Source of the DNA: Pseudoneurospora amorphoporcata
Taxonomy: Eukaryota > Ascomycota > Sordariomycetes > Sordariales > Sordariaceae
Assembly (NCBI GenBank): GCA_033297205.1
Contig: MU859125.1
Span: 1-64,000, forward strand
DNA: 64,000 nt
Direction of reading: 5' to 3'
Shown one piece after another: positions 34,326 to 44,872 of the stretch; the first letter of the stretch is position 1; each line of letters begins with the position of its first letter. The notes beneath the pieces are model-generated. The model did not search any database. It had not been told where the DNA came from and was given only the letters and a program-made list of their open reading frames with translations. A program made the translations under genes and the position numbers.

Positions 34326-36479
34326 ATGGCCCAACCGTTGTCCCTAAACACTAACAACCCGTTTCGGCGGAAACAAGCCGGCGCATCGACTACCTCGACT
34401 CCGATTTCGAACCTTCCCAATCCGCTAGCCTCCGACGCATTCGCCGATGCCTTCGACCCTCTTCCTACATCCTCTTCGTCTTCGCTAGACCCTACACGAC
34501 CGGCACTCCCGTCTAGCGATGACTTCCGCAACTCTCTCCAGTCTCTCGGGCAGTCCAATGAACCACCTCCGAAGACAAGCTTTCAGAAACCCAAGGTCGT
34601 GAAGAAGGTCCGCGTACAGTCACCACCGCCATCTCCCGAGTCAGATGAAGAACCCGATACATATCCGCCAGCTGAGGAAGATACGACCGGAAGCAGTTCA
34701 AGTGACAATGACGAAGATGGGGGCGTGGATCCGTTTGCCCAGGCTGGCGAAGGCTTCCCGCCAACGCTGTCACGGCCAGAACTACCAGGCTCCAGCCGGG
34801 TGCCGCCAAATCCATTTGGAAGGACATTGGAGGGCCTAGAACACCCAACGAATGAGTCACCACACAGTCCCGGTACTCTACCAGGATGGAAGGGCTCGCT
34901 GGATGTTGACTCTTTCCGGCGGCTCCTTCTCACAGGTCAAGCGGGAGGACCGATGCAACCACCACGAACCGATGGCGCGAGCATAACCGATGCTTCGTCA
35001 ACTTTGACTGCCCAAGACACGCCCCGGACATCCCACGAGATCTCGGAACATGAAAGGGAAGAGTCACAGTCACAGCGAACACCAATGGGCGGCCCCGTAC
35101 GCCCAACGATTCAGACGCCAGCGTCGTCGAGGAGTAAAGCGCCGCCGCCGCCACCCAGCTCGAGGCATGGGAAACTGATTAAAGTGGAGCTCAAGGGCGA
35201 GGAGAGGTCTGGGACGCCAGGTACGCCGAGGCCTTCGTCGTCATCTGCCCGTGCATCCCAGATTCTGGCTTCTCCGTTTTCGGAACAGCCCTCGGACGTG
35301 AACAAACCGTTGCCACCGCCGCCAGGAAGGTCCCCAGGCAAGGAAGACCTGGAAAGTCCATTCGACCATGAAGCTGCTGGTAAACTTCCAGAGATGGATC
35401 AAGGGACAAACGCCCCGACTGCCCGACCGCCAACTCCGCCGAAGCCAACAGTGGCCACACCGCCTCCCTCACAAGCACACCGGAAGCCACCGCCTCCCCC
35501 CAGGCGGTCGGCCTATGGCCGTTCAGAGAGTAAGGTGTCTGTCCCGGGGTCTGTGTCAACACCCGTGGCAACTCCACAGACGTCTCGTCTGGATGAGGAA
35601 CCCAACCGCACTTCTGTGGACTCGACCCGTTCGAGGTCATCGAGCCTGAAGGCTAGCAGTTCTACGACCCATGTGAATGCGCCGGCACCGCCTCCGCCGA
35701 GGAGGTCGACCCATGGGCCTAGGCCTCCTACTTCTACGGCAGGGCTGGGAATGGGTATCAGTTCGCCTGTGGCCGCGTCTGCTGGAGCCAAGGGCACTGA
35801 TTTCCCTGGTCTGGCAGCTCAGCCGGTGTCTGAATCAACGCAGAGGAGTCGACCTAGCACCCCTGCCAATTCCAATTCCAACAACCCGGAAACCGCTACC
35901 ATCAGCAGCTTCAACCAGCCTGGACACGGCAGGACCTTCAGCGGAAGCGGCAGACTAGCCCCTCCTCCACCTCCCCCAGCGAGGAACAAATCCGTCCGGT
36001 CAGGTACCCCTTCAACGCCGGATACTACTGTGCGCAGGGCGGATAGCGGGAGGAGTAAGGAGCCAATCGGACTGGCATCCCCGGCACCGATTGCGTCGAG
36101 TCCGAATCACGCCCCGCCACCACCGCCAAGGCCAAGGCCGAGGGGAAGTAACAGGCGATCGGTTTCGGGAAGTGGGAGTGTTGGTAGTGGTAATCCTGCG
36201 CTTAGTACGGGAACTGTTGCGTCACCTGCGCCTGTTCATCCTCCGCCTGCTGTGCCAGCTTCGGGGTTGGGCGGCGCGGGTGCGCAATTCCTGGAAGCAT
36301 CGTTGGCATTGGGCGAGGAGCCGAGAGGTATTCCAGATGGAGAGCTTGCGAGTGTGGACCTGGACGAGGAGGACGTACTGAGAAGAGAGTCGGCAGCTAA
36401 GGATATCCTGGCCGATTTGGATGCGTTGCAGAGAGAAGTTGATGCTTTGCGGGCGGCGCAGGAGCAGGGGAGGACTTGA
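34326..36479 (+). CDS. proline-rich hypothetical protein with NPF and polyproline motifs
   Basis: This is an intronless 717-residue protein with no recognised domain. It starts MAQPLSLNTNNPFRRKQ, and NPF recurs near residue 160. NPF tripeptides are ligands of EH domains in endocytic proteins. Acidic/serine-rich stretches near residues 100-140 precede a long Pro/Ser-rich region with many PPPPPR- and PPPPR-type motifs (for example APPPPPSSRHGK, HRKPPPPPRRSAYG, APPPPPRPRPRG) that suit SH3 domains. The last 40 residues (DEEDVLRRESAAKDILADLD..) are charged and likely form a short coiled coil. From these motifs it could be a cortical actin or endocytic adaptor; that is inference. The ATG context, TCAAAATGGC, is good. 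Confidence 0.8.
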   Translation: MAQPLSLNTNNPFRRKQAGASTTSTPISNLPNPLASDAFADAFDPLPTSSSSSLDPTRPALPSSDDFRNSLQSLGQSNEPPPKTSFQKPKVVKKVRVQSPPPSPESDEEPDTYPPAEEDTTGSSSSDNDEDGGVDPFAQAGEGFPPTLSRPELPGSSRVPPNPFGRTLEGLEHPTNESPHSPGTLPGWKGSLDVDSFRRLLLTGQAGGPMQPPRTDGASITDASSTLTAQDTPRTSHEISEHEREESQSQRTPMGGPVRPTIQTPASSRSKAPPPPPSSRHGKLIKVELKGEERSGTPGTPRPSSSSARASQILASPFSEQPSDVNKPLPPPPGRSPGKEDLESPFDHEAAGKLPEMDQGTNAPTARPPTPPKPTVATPPPSQAHRKPPPPPRRSAYGRSESKVSVPGSVSTPVATPQTSRLDEEPNRTSVDSTRSRSSSLKASSSTTHVNAPAPPPPRRSTHGPRPPTSTAGLGMGISSPVAASAGAKGTDFPGLAAQPVSESTQRSRPSTPANSNSNNPETATISSFNQPGHGRTFSGSGRLAPPPPPPARNKSVRSGTPSTPDTTVRRADSGRSKEPIGLASPAPIASSPNHAPPPPPRPRPRGSNRRSVSGSGSVGSGNPALSTGTVASPAPVHPPPAVPASGLGGAGAQFLEASLALGEEPRGIPDGELASVDLDEEDVLRRESAAKDILADLDALQREVDALRAAQEQGRT

Positions 36480-36969
36480 CTTTGAATAACCTTGTGGATA
36501 AAGATACAGATACATATGGCTGAATCAGAAACTTGAAAGATACAGACAGGCAGACAGGGAATGGAAGGATAGAGCCAAATATGGCAATACACTGCCCGCC
36601 GTGAGCTGGACCTGAAACAGGACGATCTTGATACGGTCTTTCAGACACTGAAGAGCGAGAGAGAGAGAAGCAGGCGAGGAGAGAATATAGGAAGTACATT
36701 CACTTCACGAAACCACGGTACGGGGAGAAGTGGAAAGAATGATAATTTGTATAGTATGTAGCGAGCATTTGGAATTTGGAATTTGAATTTCAGACTTTGA
36801 ATTTGCATTGGGCACTTGAAATTTGGTATCTGCTGTTCATTTACCCAGAAAAACATGGACCATGTCAACAAAATCATGTCACCCAGTGAATACTTCTCGC
36901 CACCATCGAATCCTCCTTTGGGGAACATTTGCTCACTATCGAGCCACGAAATATCATTTAAGAAAAACA
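36480..36969. other. spacer with an imperfect AATTTG repeat
   Basis: I see no gene. Around 36766-36826 the bases repeat GGAATTT/GAATTTG imperfectly several times. Confidence 0.45.
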
Positions 36970-37070
36970 GCCCGATTAGCTCAGCTGGTTAGAGCGTCGT
37001 ACTAATATTGGATGGTACCTTCAATATCAAGTTCATGCGAAGGTCAACAGTTCAATCCTGTTATTGGGCA
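36970..37070 (+). tRNA. tRNA-Ile (AAT) with a 27-nt intron
   Basis: The acceptor stem GCCCGAT pairs with ATTGGGC, with discriminator A. The D arm is intact. The anticodon stem TCGTA/TGCGA includes one G-T pair, and the loop is CTAATA followed by a 27-nt insert at 37008-37034, then A. The T stem AACAG/CTGTT has loop TTCAATC. The intron lies at the canonical place after base 37. A T10 run at 37088-37097 can serve as terminator. The introns of this and the alanine gene are unrelated. Confidence 0.85.
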
Positions 37071-37331
37071 TTGTAATTTTAATAGACTTTTTTTTTTCCC
37101 TTTGTAAATTTCAAGACGCACCATATATATCTTTTCGGTCTCATCACTTTTTGCTTCTGTGAGGTCTCGGCCCACGCAATTGAAAAATGCCAGTACGGTA
37201 CGGTAGGGGGAGGTTATGTATGGGATGGAATTTGCGTAGATACTAAAATTCAACCCCCAGGTTTAACTACCTAACATCCACGTAGATGCATCGCAACAAT
37301 CCAAGATATTTTCCATCTCCTCCTTCTTACA

Positions 37332-38930
37332 CTACTGAACAGGCACAACCACCTTATCAACATCGGGTCCCCACTCCCCTCCTTAGTTCCCACCCGCTCA
37401 CCACAATCGTGTTTCCACTCCCCTGCCCCAACCCTTTTACCACCACACTACTCACGCCAACTTCGCCCGCCGTCCCTTCAAACGCCACTCTCACATTCTC
37501 CCCGCCATTGACACGAACAGCCGCATACCTTGGCCCGGTATCACCGTTGACATAGTGAACCTGCAAAGTCGTCACCCCGCCTTCTCATCCATTACTTTGT
37601 ATGTTCGAGATGGTGAGACTGCCGTTGCTGCCACCGCCGATGTAACCAGCTGCTTTCCCGCCCGAACACTTGGAGCATGATACTTCTTTGGCACCAGAGG
37701 CGTAGGTCCCCTTTTCTCCTTCGTAGATCGTCTCAGCCGGACTGGCTTGCCATGTCCTCCCTCCTGCCCCGGTGCCCGCATTGGGAACCCAACTCCCGCG
37801 ATTCTTCATGCTCACCTTCGTCCCGCTAATCTCAAGCGGGAGCCAGATATAACTACTCGTCCTTAAATTTTTGGATTTCCAGCGGTCACCCATGTACATC
37901 ACGTTCCCTCCCCCGTAGTCCAGCACATATGTTGTCTGTGAGGCATACGTGTTGCTTCCCTTGTCGGCAAAGATTTGCCAAGCGGACCATGGCCCGGACA
38001 GAGAAGTGGCTGTGCTATAGACGTTGTCGTTGGGGTCCCAGCCTGTCAGGTGCGAGACGAGGATGTAGTAACGCCCGGACAGCTTGAGGAGGGCGGGGGA
38101 TTCGATGGCTGTTGGGAAAAGGTGGGTTGAGGAGGAGCCGGAGATGGATAAGTTGTCGGGAGTGAGGGGGTTGATGCGGAGGCCGTTTTTACGCTTTGGG
38201 AAGAGGGTGTCAGTTGGTTAGGGTCGGATAGGGGATGAAAAGGGGGAGGGAACACATACGTCCTCGGTAAGCAAATACGCCTTCCCATCATTATCCTTAA
38301 ACAAACCCATATCCCTCGACTCAAACCCCAGTAGCCTAACTCCCCTTATACTCATACCGTCCTCCACAAACCATATCACTCGTCGCCATGCCCACCTTTG
38401 CATGTCCGTAATTACTATTATCCACATGCATCCACATGACGTATTTCCTCGTCTGATCGTTGTATATAACCTTGGGTCGTTCAATGATCCTGTTCGGACC
38501 CAGATGCCCAGACGACCCCGTCCGCGAGAGCAAAGCGCCTTCGTACTTCCATTGCACGAGATCGGTAGACGAATAACAGTTGACGGCCGTGAAGGAGGAG
38601 CCTTGAGATTTGTCTTCGCCGATTAGGTAGAAGGTGGAGTTGACGCGGATTACGCCAGCGCCGTGGGCGTTGAGGTGGTCGCCGTTGGACTTTTGGAGTG
38701 AGGGTTAGTATGGGATTTGACGGTGAATGAAGAGAGAGGTAAAAAAAAAAAAAAAAAAAAAAGGAGAAGAGGAGGGAGAGAGAGGAGAAGGTTATACTAC
38801 TTACAGCCGTCCATGTTCCCCCAGGAACGATTTGAAGCGCGGTGAGGGCTGTGGTTATGGCTAGGCCCAGGACTGAGACTAAGCTCAGAAAGTGGTGGTG
38901 GTGGTGGTGGTGGTGGTGGTGGTGATGCAT
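37332..38930 (-). pseudogene. GH43-type exo-beta-1,3-galactanase with C-terminal CBM35, disabled
   Basis: Exon 1 (38930-38805) encodes Met, 12 His and a hydrophobic signal segment ending near ALQIVPGGTW. Exon 2 (38689-38260) and exon 3 (38193-37332) carry GH43 motifs: NAHGAGVIRVNSTFYLIGED, ERPKVIYN, FESRDMGLFKD, AIESPALLKLSGRYYILVSH. A C-terminal beta-sandwich of CBM35 type follows (VHYVNGDTGPRYAAVRVNGG). Intact relatives are secreted enzymes that release galactose from beta-1,3-galactan. Three lesions break it: a frameshift between YEYKGS and LLGFESRD with TAG at 38338-38336; an in-frame TGA at 37587-37585; and a frameshift before the expected C-terminus GPDVDKVVVPVQ, whose stop is at 37334-37332. 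Without them about 470 residues would be encoded. A possible TATTTATA lies near 39218-39228. Confidence 0.8.
38888..38927 (-). repeat. CAC trinucleotide repeat encoding a His run
   Basis: GGT/GTG repeats on the + strand read as twelve His codons right after the initiator Met of the galactanase gene. They push the signal peptide away from the N-terminus. Confidence 0.8.
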
Positions 38931-41570
38931 TGCTTTTTGGTGATCGCCTCCCGCTTCTCACATCACCTCCAAGGTAAAAACGAGCGATAGATCTCTCACC
39001 ACTCGCTGGTTTTGAGTTTTGACGGGATACCGCGTTTCTTTATGGTTCTCTATGTTCATCTAGCTTGGCCCCCGCAAGTCTCAAACATGGTCCCAAACCT
39101 CGGTAACAACCCAAGTCAACGTCCCATCCAAACCACTTCCACTTTTACTCCAAAACTTTCAAATGTCCCAATTCGTGGGGAAACATTTCTGCCTGTTTTG
39201 TTCCGTCGATCAGTCCGTTATAAATACTACGCAAAAAGCCGGTAGGCGAGCGAGGCGAGTTGGTTTTCGTTCATGCGCACTTGTTAGGCTGTTTCTCGTA
39301 TATTTAGTGCCATGTGTTTCCAGATTCCAGAACAGGAGTGACGGTATACTCTCGGCCGACAAGCATCGGTTTCTTTGGATACCTTAGGTATGTCCTGCCG
39401 GCAGACTTTTTGGGACCGATGGAGATGCATCTTATCTCGATATACAGATGCCATGGAGTTTGAAAAGGCTTCTTCATCTGTTATTCACCTGTCGAACACG
39501 GGCAATCAAAACCTGAATCCTTCAATCCTTCACCGACCTACCGGCGCCTCCTTGGAGTTGGAGTCGAAACCGGCAGCCTGCTCCCAGTGTCAATGCCATA
39601 CTGAGATCCATCTGTCAGATGGCTTCTCCGCTTGTGAATTTGGAAAGGACGGGCATATAAAGTGTCGCCACGCACGCGGCGCTACTAACCGTCCGCGAAT
39701 GTGGAACGGAGGTATCCCGCCTTTGCTTTTTCGCATCCGTCTTCCTCTTCCGGGATTGGAAGGGGTTAGGGGGTAACATGGCGGCGCACGCCCTTTGGCA
39801 AGTACGTGAAGGTGAGAGGAGGAGGGTAGGACACAAACCCTCCGTGTTACACATCACATTTACACCGGTTGGTGGCTGATGCGTGTAAAGGTAGGTAGGT
39901 TTTAGGGGTTAGGGTAGTATATGGTGTTTACATCATTATGACCGTGCTCCCGTACCCATGCCGTGTTTTGTGCAGTGCGCAGAGCATGTGCAGAGCATGT
40001 GCGTGCGTATGCGTATACCTAGTACTGTATGTTTCCACTCGGGAACGAAGCAAAAACGAACAAGGCAAAAAGGCGACATTTCCTGGTTAGAATTGAACTT
40101 GGTTCAATGTCAAGGTGCCCACAAGACCGGTATCGCAGCAGACACCATGTACACAACAGGCATTGCATCCCTAGTGGACAATAAGCCAACCAAAACGGTT
40201 CAGGTTCCTGCCTTGCCAATGGCAGGCATGCAAAGCCGGGCGGAAAGAGGAAGGATGTGTCCATGTCCGTGTTCTATCGCCGTACGCATCATGTTGTTCG
40301 TAGAAGATTGTATCGTATCTGGTACCTCGGAGTACATAACATAGGATTCATGCTTGAAATGCAGAAAGAAGATGGAAGGATACGGGATGGATGCGTGCAA
40401 TTGCCGATTCCAGTATCCGCGATGAAATGGTGCACACAGCTTTCTTCCTTGTGAGAATTGGGCTTCGCTTTGTCGTTTGGGCTGTTGTGCGACAAGCCAC
40501 TGCATCATTGCCGAGGTCGGTGTCGGTTGGTATTACGGCTTGTTAGGTACCTTAGGTACTAGTGTCTTTTTGTCATTCTGGGGGCAGTTGAACCAACATG
40601 CAACGTTGGTCCCGGCTTATCTCCATCCATTATTTTTGGGCCATTTAGCAGGCTCCTCCAGCCGGGGCATTGCCCATGTGTTCGTCTTTTTGGGGATCCA
40701 CTGCACCCGCTGATGCAAGAATCCACACCTCCGTGTTCCATTCTCCATCCCCGCCGTCTCTCCGCTCCCGCTTTTTGGTTTCCACCTGTCCCTTGTTCAC
40801 CAAAGAGGAGACGACACTCATCATTCTCATCAGCCTCGGACCCGATATCACAAAGGGAAAACACAGCCCTAGTTTGTGTGTCTGCAAAGAATGTGTCCCA
40901 GGAGTAGTAAGCTTCCAGGTTGTGTTGACAATGTTCCATCATCTCTCAGTCGAGAATACACACACAGTCAGTCAGTCACACATCCCGAGTGGGAAAGGTG
41001 TGAATGATACCTCGATCCCGCAAACAGCTGGCCGAGCCTCCTCCCCCCGGCTGCCCGTCCCCATTACCCGTCCACATTCTCCCCCCTTTCAAACCCTTTC
41101 AATTCGCTCGTGATACCACCCCCCCTTCGCCCTCACCACAATGTCGTATGCACAGATAGCACTGCAGCAGTTGACTGCATATGTTCCTTTTTCCGTCGAT
41201 GTTTTCACGGCGACGTAAGGGTAATCGATGACGGCGCCCCTGCAAGTGAAGACTAGGAAAGTAGCTAAACTCTAGTTTATCGTTTTGTTACATCCACCAA
41301 CGAAGCAAGCCATGTCGCTTTCCTCATCCTTCGTCGTTGGTTCGATTTTTTTCTTCTTGTCTAGACACTTGCCCGCCTCTTGGGTCCCGCCGCCCCCAAC
41401 AGCCAGAAAAAAACAAAAAAAGCTTCTTTGTTCTCTTTTCCTCTAAAACCTGTAGTAGAGAACATGAGATCATAGGTAGACTTAGTCGACAGGCTCCCGA
41501 TATCCCAATCTCCCCTCTCACCCCGTTCAAGACACTGGTCCGAGGTAGACCAACAACCGGGTTCTGAACC
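38931..41570. other. intergenic region, no gene recognised
   Basis: These 2.6 kb separate the divergent galactanase pseudogene and the MFS gene. The region contains TACCTTAGGTA at 39380-39390 and again at 40548-40558. Short open frames show no protein-like features. Confidence 0.45.
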
Positions 41571-43672
41571 ATGACCACCACCACAGGCGACATCATGGCC
41601 AAGATGCTCGACCCCAAGACGCAATATACTGCGTCTCAACAACATCCACCACCAGCGCCGCCGCCACCAGCACAGGATCCTCCAGCATCAAATTACCCCC
41701 TTTCCTCCACAGACGACGTTTCCTCCCTTTCCAAGCCACCAGTCAACGAACCTTCTCGACATCGTCACTCATCCTCCTCGCACTCACACAGCGGCACCTC
41801 CCTCTCCTCAGGCGGCCTCGAAGCTCTGCACCAAGACGAAATAGCCTCCATCGAAAACGCCACCCGCCTCTCCACCGTGCAAACACGCACATCCACCTTC
41901 TCCTCCGCCTCCCGCCCCCCAGACTACGAAGTCGTCTTCACCTCCTGCGACCCCGAAAACCCCAAGAACTGGCCTTTGTGGTACCGATGCTGGATCATCT
42001 TCGCATGCTCGTACAGCACGTGGGTGGTGGTTCTGTACAGCTCGTCGTACACGGCTACTGTCCCGGGATTGATGAAGGAGTATCATGTTACCAACCAACC
42101 GGTGGCCACGCTGGGGCTGACGACATACCTGTTTGGTCTGGCGTGTGGGTGTCTTGCGCTGGCGCCGCTGAGCGAGCTGTACGGACGAAGACCGATTTAT
42201 TTGGTTAGCTTGGTGATGTTTGCGTTGTTGATTTTGCCGTGTGCGATGCCAAGTAGTTTGGCCGAGATTATCGTTGTGAGGTTTTTTGGGTAAGTTTATT
42301 TTCCGTCTTTCCTTTTTACTTTCCCCTTTCTGTGTTGCGGGATCGGCCAGTGAGTGAGTTGAGCGACCAAATGAGATCGATACTGACTCGACACAAAAAA
42401 AAAAAAAAAAAAAAAAAAAACAGTGCCCTCTTCGGAGCAGTAATGGTCTCCAACTCGCCCGCCACCGTAGTCGACATCGCCAACCCCGACTACCTCGCCC
42501 TCTGCATGGCGGTAACCTCCATCGCACCCCTCAACGGGCCCGTCACTGGCCCCTTAATCGGCGGTTTCGCCTCCCAATACCTCGGTTTCCGCTGGGCCAA
42601 CTGGATCGTCCTCATCCTTTCGGGGGCAGCAGTAATTTTCATGGCCACCATCCGCGAGACGTACGCGCCTGCGATCCTGCGCGCCAAAGCCGCTCGTCTG
42701 CGCAAAGAAACCGGCGACGACCGGTACTGGTCGCGCTTCGACCAAAAGGTATCCACCATCCAACTCCTCAAAACCAACCTCTCGCGCCCCTTTATTTTGG
42801 CCGCCACCGAGCCCATCCTCTGGTTCTTCAACACGTGGATCTCCCTCGTGTACGCCATTCTGTATCTCTGCTTCGTCGCCTACCCCATCGTCTTCAAAGA
42901 GCACCGCGGCTGGTCGACAGGGCAAGTCGGCCTCGCCTTTCTCGGAATGGGCTGCGGCACCGTCGCCTCCATCGTGCTCGAGCCCTTCTGGCGCTCCATC
43001 ATCAACAAGCGCACGTCCAAATACGACCCCGAAACAGGCCGCCCGGCCCCCGAAGCCCAGGCGTACGTGATGACCATCGGCGCCATCCTGACTGCCTTTG
43101 GCCAGCTCGCCTTCAGCTGGACCTGCTTACCGGTATCCATCCACTGGGTCGTGCCCATCATCTTTGGCGTGCCCTTCGGCATGGGCAACACCATCAGTTT
43201 CATCTACGGGTCTAATTACCTCGCCGGCGCCTACGGGCTGTACGCCGCGTCTGCGCTCGCCGCTAACTCGTTTCTGAGATCGGTAGCCGGCGGCGTGCTA
43301 CCGCTTGCTGGGCCGAGCATGTACCGCAATCTGACGCCGCAGATTGCCGGCACCATCTTGGGCGTGTTGGAGGTGTTGTTGATTCCGATTCCCATCATTT
43401 TCTATAGGTATGGGGATCGGATCCGCGGGAGGAGTAAGGTTATTAGGGTTATGAGGGAGGAGCAGGCGAGGGATGATAAGAGGAGACTTGGGCAGAGTGA
43501 GAGGGTCAGGAAGAGGTGTGCTGAGGAAAAGAATGAGGAAGGTGCGCATGATGGGCATGGGGTGATGAAGACGGAAACGGAGACGGGTGAGGGGGTGGTC
43601 GTCGCGGGTTCGAGGTTGGGGCCTGGTTCCGAGGGCTTGGGCGTGGGCGTGGGGAGACGGGGAAGAGGATGA
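41571..43672 (+). CDS. MFS transporter, DHA1 drug/polyamine type
   Basis: Two exons, 41571-42289 and 42424-43672, join in frame at FFG|ALFGAV and give 655 residues. The first ~135 residues are a Pro/Ser/His-rich cytoplasmic tail. Then DPENPKNWPLWYRCW, typical of fungal DHA1 exporters, opens the membrane domain. SELYGRRPIYL is the conserved loop between helices 2 and 3, and APLNGPVTGPLIGGF matches the antiporter motif in helix 5. About twelve hydrophobic segments are visible. The C-terminal ~75 residues are charged. The likely role is plasma-membrane H+-coupled export of drugs or small metabolites; the substrate cannot be read from sequence. The intron ends in A26 followed by CAG, an unusual 3' splice site. 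Confidence 0.9.
42395..42420 (+). repeat. A26 run directly before the MFS 3' splice site
   Basis: Twenty-six A occupy the place of the usual pyrimidine-rich stretch and are followed at once by CAG, the acceptor. A possible branch site, CTGAC, lies about 12 bases upstream of the run. Confidence 0.85.
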
Positions 43673-44872
43673 CGAAGAAGGGTGATGAAGCGGTTTGATC
43701 CGTACGTGCTTACCTACCTATGTTTTATGGAAGAAACTGGAAGCGAAGGTGTGGTATCGGTGAAAAGCTAATGATTGATGAGAGAGATAAATGAGATAGT
43801 GATCAAACTTACACATGTGACCCGGAGTGATGATGGAACTTGTGATGCGATGTGTGATGCCGGATGCCACTGGAGTTTCCATGGCTCGATATGTATTTTT
43901 CCCGTTCATCCAATCTTACTTGTTATCTCATCGATGATCAACTCGAGCCAAGTCCGATGACAGAAGATGGAGTGAGACGAGATGCAACGGTGGTAGATTG
44001 TTGCGTAATTTTGTTTCTGTTTGTTCGCGCCTTTCAATGTATAGCTTCTTTTCTTGTCAGCGTTTTCTCTTCATTTTTATCTTACCCGAGAATTGTATCT
44101 ACTATGGGCGTTTGCGAACGTCCAGACGCCTCAATTACACAGGAGGCCATTCCAGGCCAGCCAGGGATAAATGTCAACCTCACAATACAGCAGACACCAA
44201 AGGAATCAAGGACCAAACAAACAAACTCTCTTCCATTAGAGTGACGGGAGTTAGTTAGTTCTAGCCAAGGTTTTAACTCGAGTGATGGCCGCGAAAGGAA
44301 TGATGGAAGGAGGATCACCGCAGGGCAGAGGAGTATACAGAGAGAGAAGCAATGGAGGCATAGGTGCTGTTCGCTTCGGTTCGCTCTTGTCGACCAAGAC
44401 CCGAACTTTCGACCGAAGAGGGGAATCCATCATAGGGGCCCTCTATGGAGGAGTAGCCACCAAAGGTCCAGGGAAGTGAGTCGATACCGCAGTCTAGCAA
44501 TACCATGCATGAACTTTTTGTTTGGTACACTGACGGTCAATGAATACCGTCCCTTTCCGAAGCGGAACACATCCATCATACAATAACACATCTGGATATG
44601 GTAGATGATATGTCAGGACACTTTTGAAAGACGGAATTGCAATTAGACGCCAGAGGGTATGTATGAAACCACGAACACCACCCCCGAAAATCAGTGATCC
44701 GCCCCATCCGTCCAACCCTTCCTTTCCTTTCCTGCCCCTGGGCTGGCCAGCCAGTACCCATGCCATGTCTAGTCCTACCAGAAGAAAAGTGCAACAACTG
44801 GAATGAAACTTGACCTCCTCTAGCTAGTCATCTAGCTGTTTACATCTCTACCCCCACCACACGTCCCCAGGC
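43673..44872. other. intergenic region between convergent genes
   Basis: I recognise no gene. It should hold the 3' untranslated regions of the MFS gene and the RPAP1-like gene, which face each other. Confidence 0.45.

Noticed and set aside
41808..42527. A 239-codon open frame antisense to the MFS gene
   Set aside because: It crosses the poly(A) intron and the sense exons and has no protein-like features.
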